DNA of 5,552 nucleotides, from positions 1 through 5,552 of the forward strand of contig JAFXSE010000077.1 of assembly GCA_017525855.1 (NCBI GenBank), given 5' to 3'. A program made the position numbers and the translations under genes. The stretch is from Bacilli bacterium. Its GTDB lineage: Bacteria > Bacillota > Bacilli > RF39 > UBA660. Shown here piece after piece: positions 5,432 to 5,552 of this stretch (the stretch's first letter is position 1; the number at the start of each line of letters is the position of its first letter). The notes beneath the pieces were generated by a model that ran no database searches, had not been told where the DNA came from, and saw only the letters and a list, made by a program, of their open reading frames with translations.

Positions 5432-5552
5432 AATTGTATTATTTTTTTCAAATTAAATTATTTTTTATTAATAAATTAATAAAATATTTTTTTAATTATT
5501 TTAATTAATTAATTATTTTTTTTCTTATTATTTTAATTATAATTAAATTAAT
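5432..5552 (-). promoter_or_regulatory. Almost pure A/T upstream region of the LMBR1-family gene
   Basis: This is 121 bp upstream of the minus-strand start with only three G or C bases by hand count (near 5436, 5449 and 5524). Bases 5450-5523 contain none at all. It includes a TTAA-type run at 5501-5515 and long T tracts at 5515-5523, 5480-5493 and 5459-5466. It presumably carries the promoter and 5' leader of the LMBR1-family gene, and such T-tracts would tend to exclude nucleosomes. No discrete promoter motif can be distinguished. No telomere repeat or ORF is visible at the right edge. Confidence 0.45.
5501..5515. repeat. TTAA tetranucleotide run
   Basis: TTAATTAATTAATTA at 5501-5515 is a self-complementary tetranucleotide repeat in the A/T-only upstream region of the LMBR1-family gene. 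It is probably simple-sequence background in a spacer of this composition; no function is implied. Confidence 0.5.

Overview
The window looks like nuclear DNA of a microbial eukaryote with very A+T-rich spacers. By hand count, G+C is about 7% in the convergent spacer (3632-3850), 2-3% in the right flank (5432-5552) and 16% in 228-430. The genes use TAA or TGA as stops, CAA for Gln, AGA for most Arg and TTA for most Leu. Reading through TAA or TAG gives nothing protein-like, so the nuclear code appears standard. Both large genes are intact without introns. A plasma-membrane-type Ca2+ pump beside an LMBR1-family protein is a purely eukaryotic gene content. Compact intron-free genes, tiny A/T-only spacers and the wording of the pump's membrane segments fit a ciliate that uses the standard code (for example a litostome or rumen-type ciliate). 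That placement is inference; another A+T-rich protist such as an amoebozoan is not excluded.

Layout from left to right. Positions 3-227 hold the C-terminal end of a gene that begins outside the window. It encodes an A/E/K-rich coiled coil with visible tandem repeats. Positions 228-466 are a spacer that must hold the 3' end of that gene and the promoter and 5' leader of the next. Its last 36 bases are abruptly 50% G+C. Positions 467-3631 (+) encode a complete 1054-residue P-type Ca2+-ATPase of class IIB (PMCA type). Positions 3632-3850 are a convergent 3'-3' spacer. Positions 3851-5431 (-) encode a complete 526-residue LMBR1/LIMR-family membrane protein with about nine transmembrane segments. 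Positions 5432-5552 are an almost pure A/T upstream region of that gene.

The Ca2+ pump would export Ca2+ from the cytosol, or load it into an acidic or vacuolar store, at the cost of ATP. The LMBR1-family protein is a polytopic membrane protein whose biochemical role in protists is not established. Nothing here shows that the three genes work together; they look like unrelated neighbours. I see no mobile element, CRISPR array, tRNA or rRNA gene, or novel multi-gene system. The observations most worth a second look are the G+C-rich island abutting the pump's start codon, a C-terminal RGQ...RGLN motif reminiscent of the animal PMCA calmodulin-binding region, several substitutions at normally conserved P-domain positions, and the repeat structure of the truncated coiled-coil gene.
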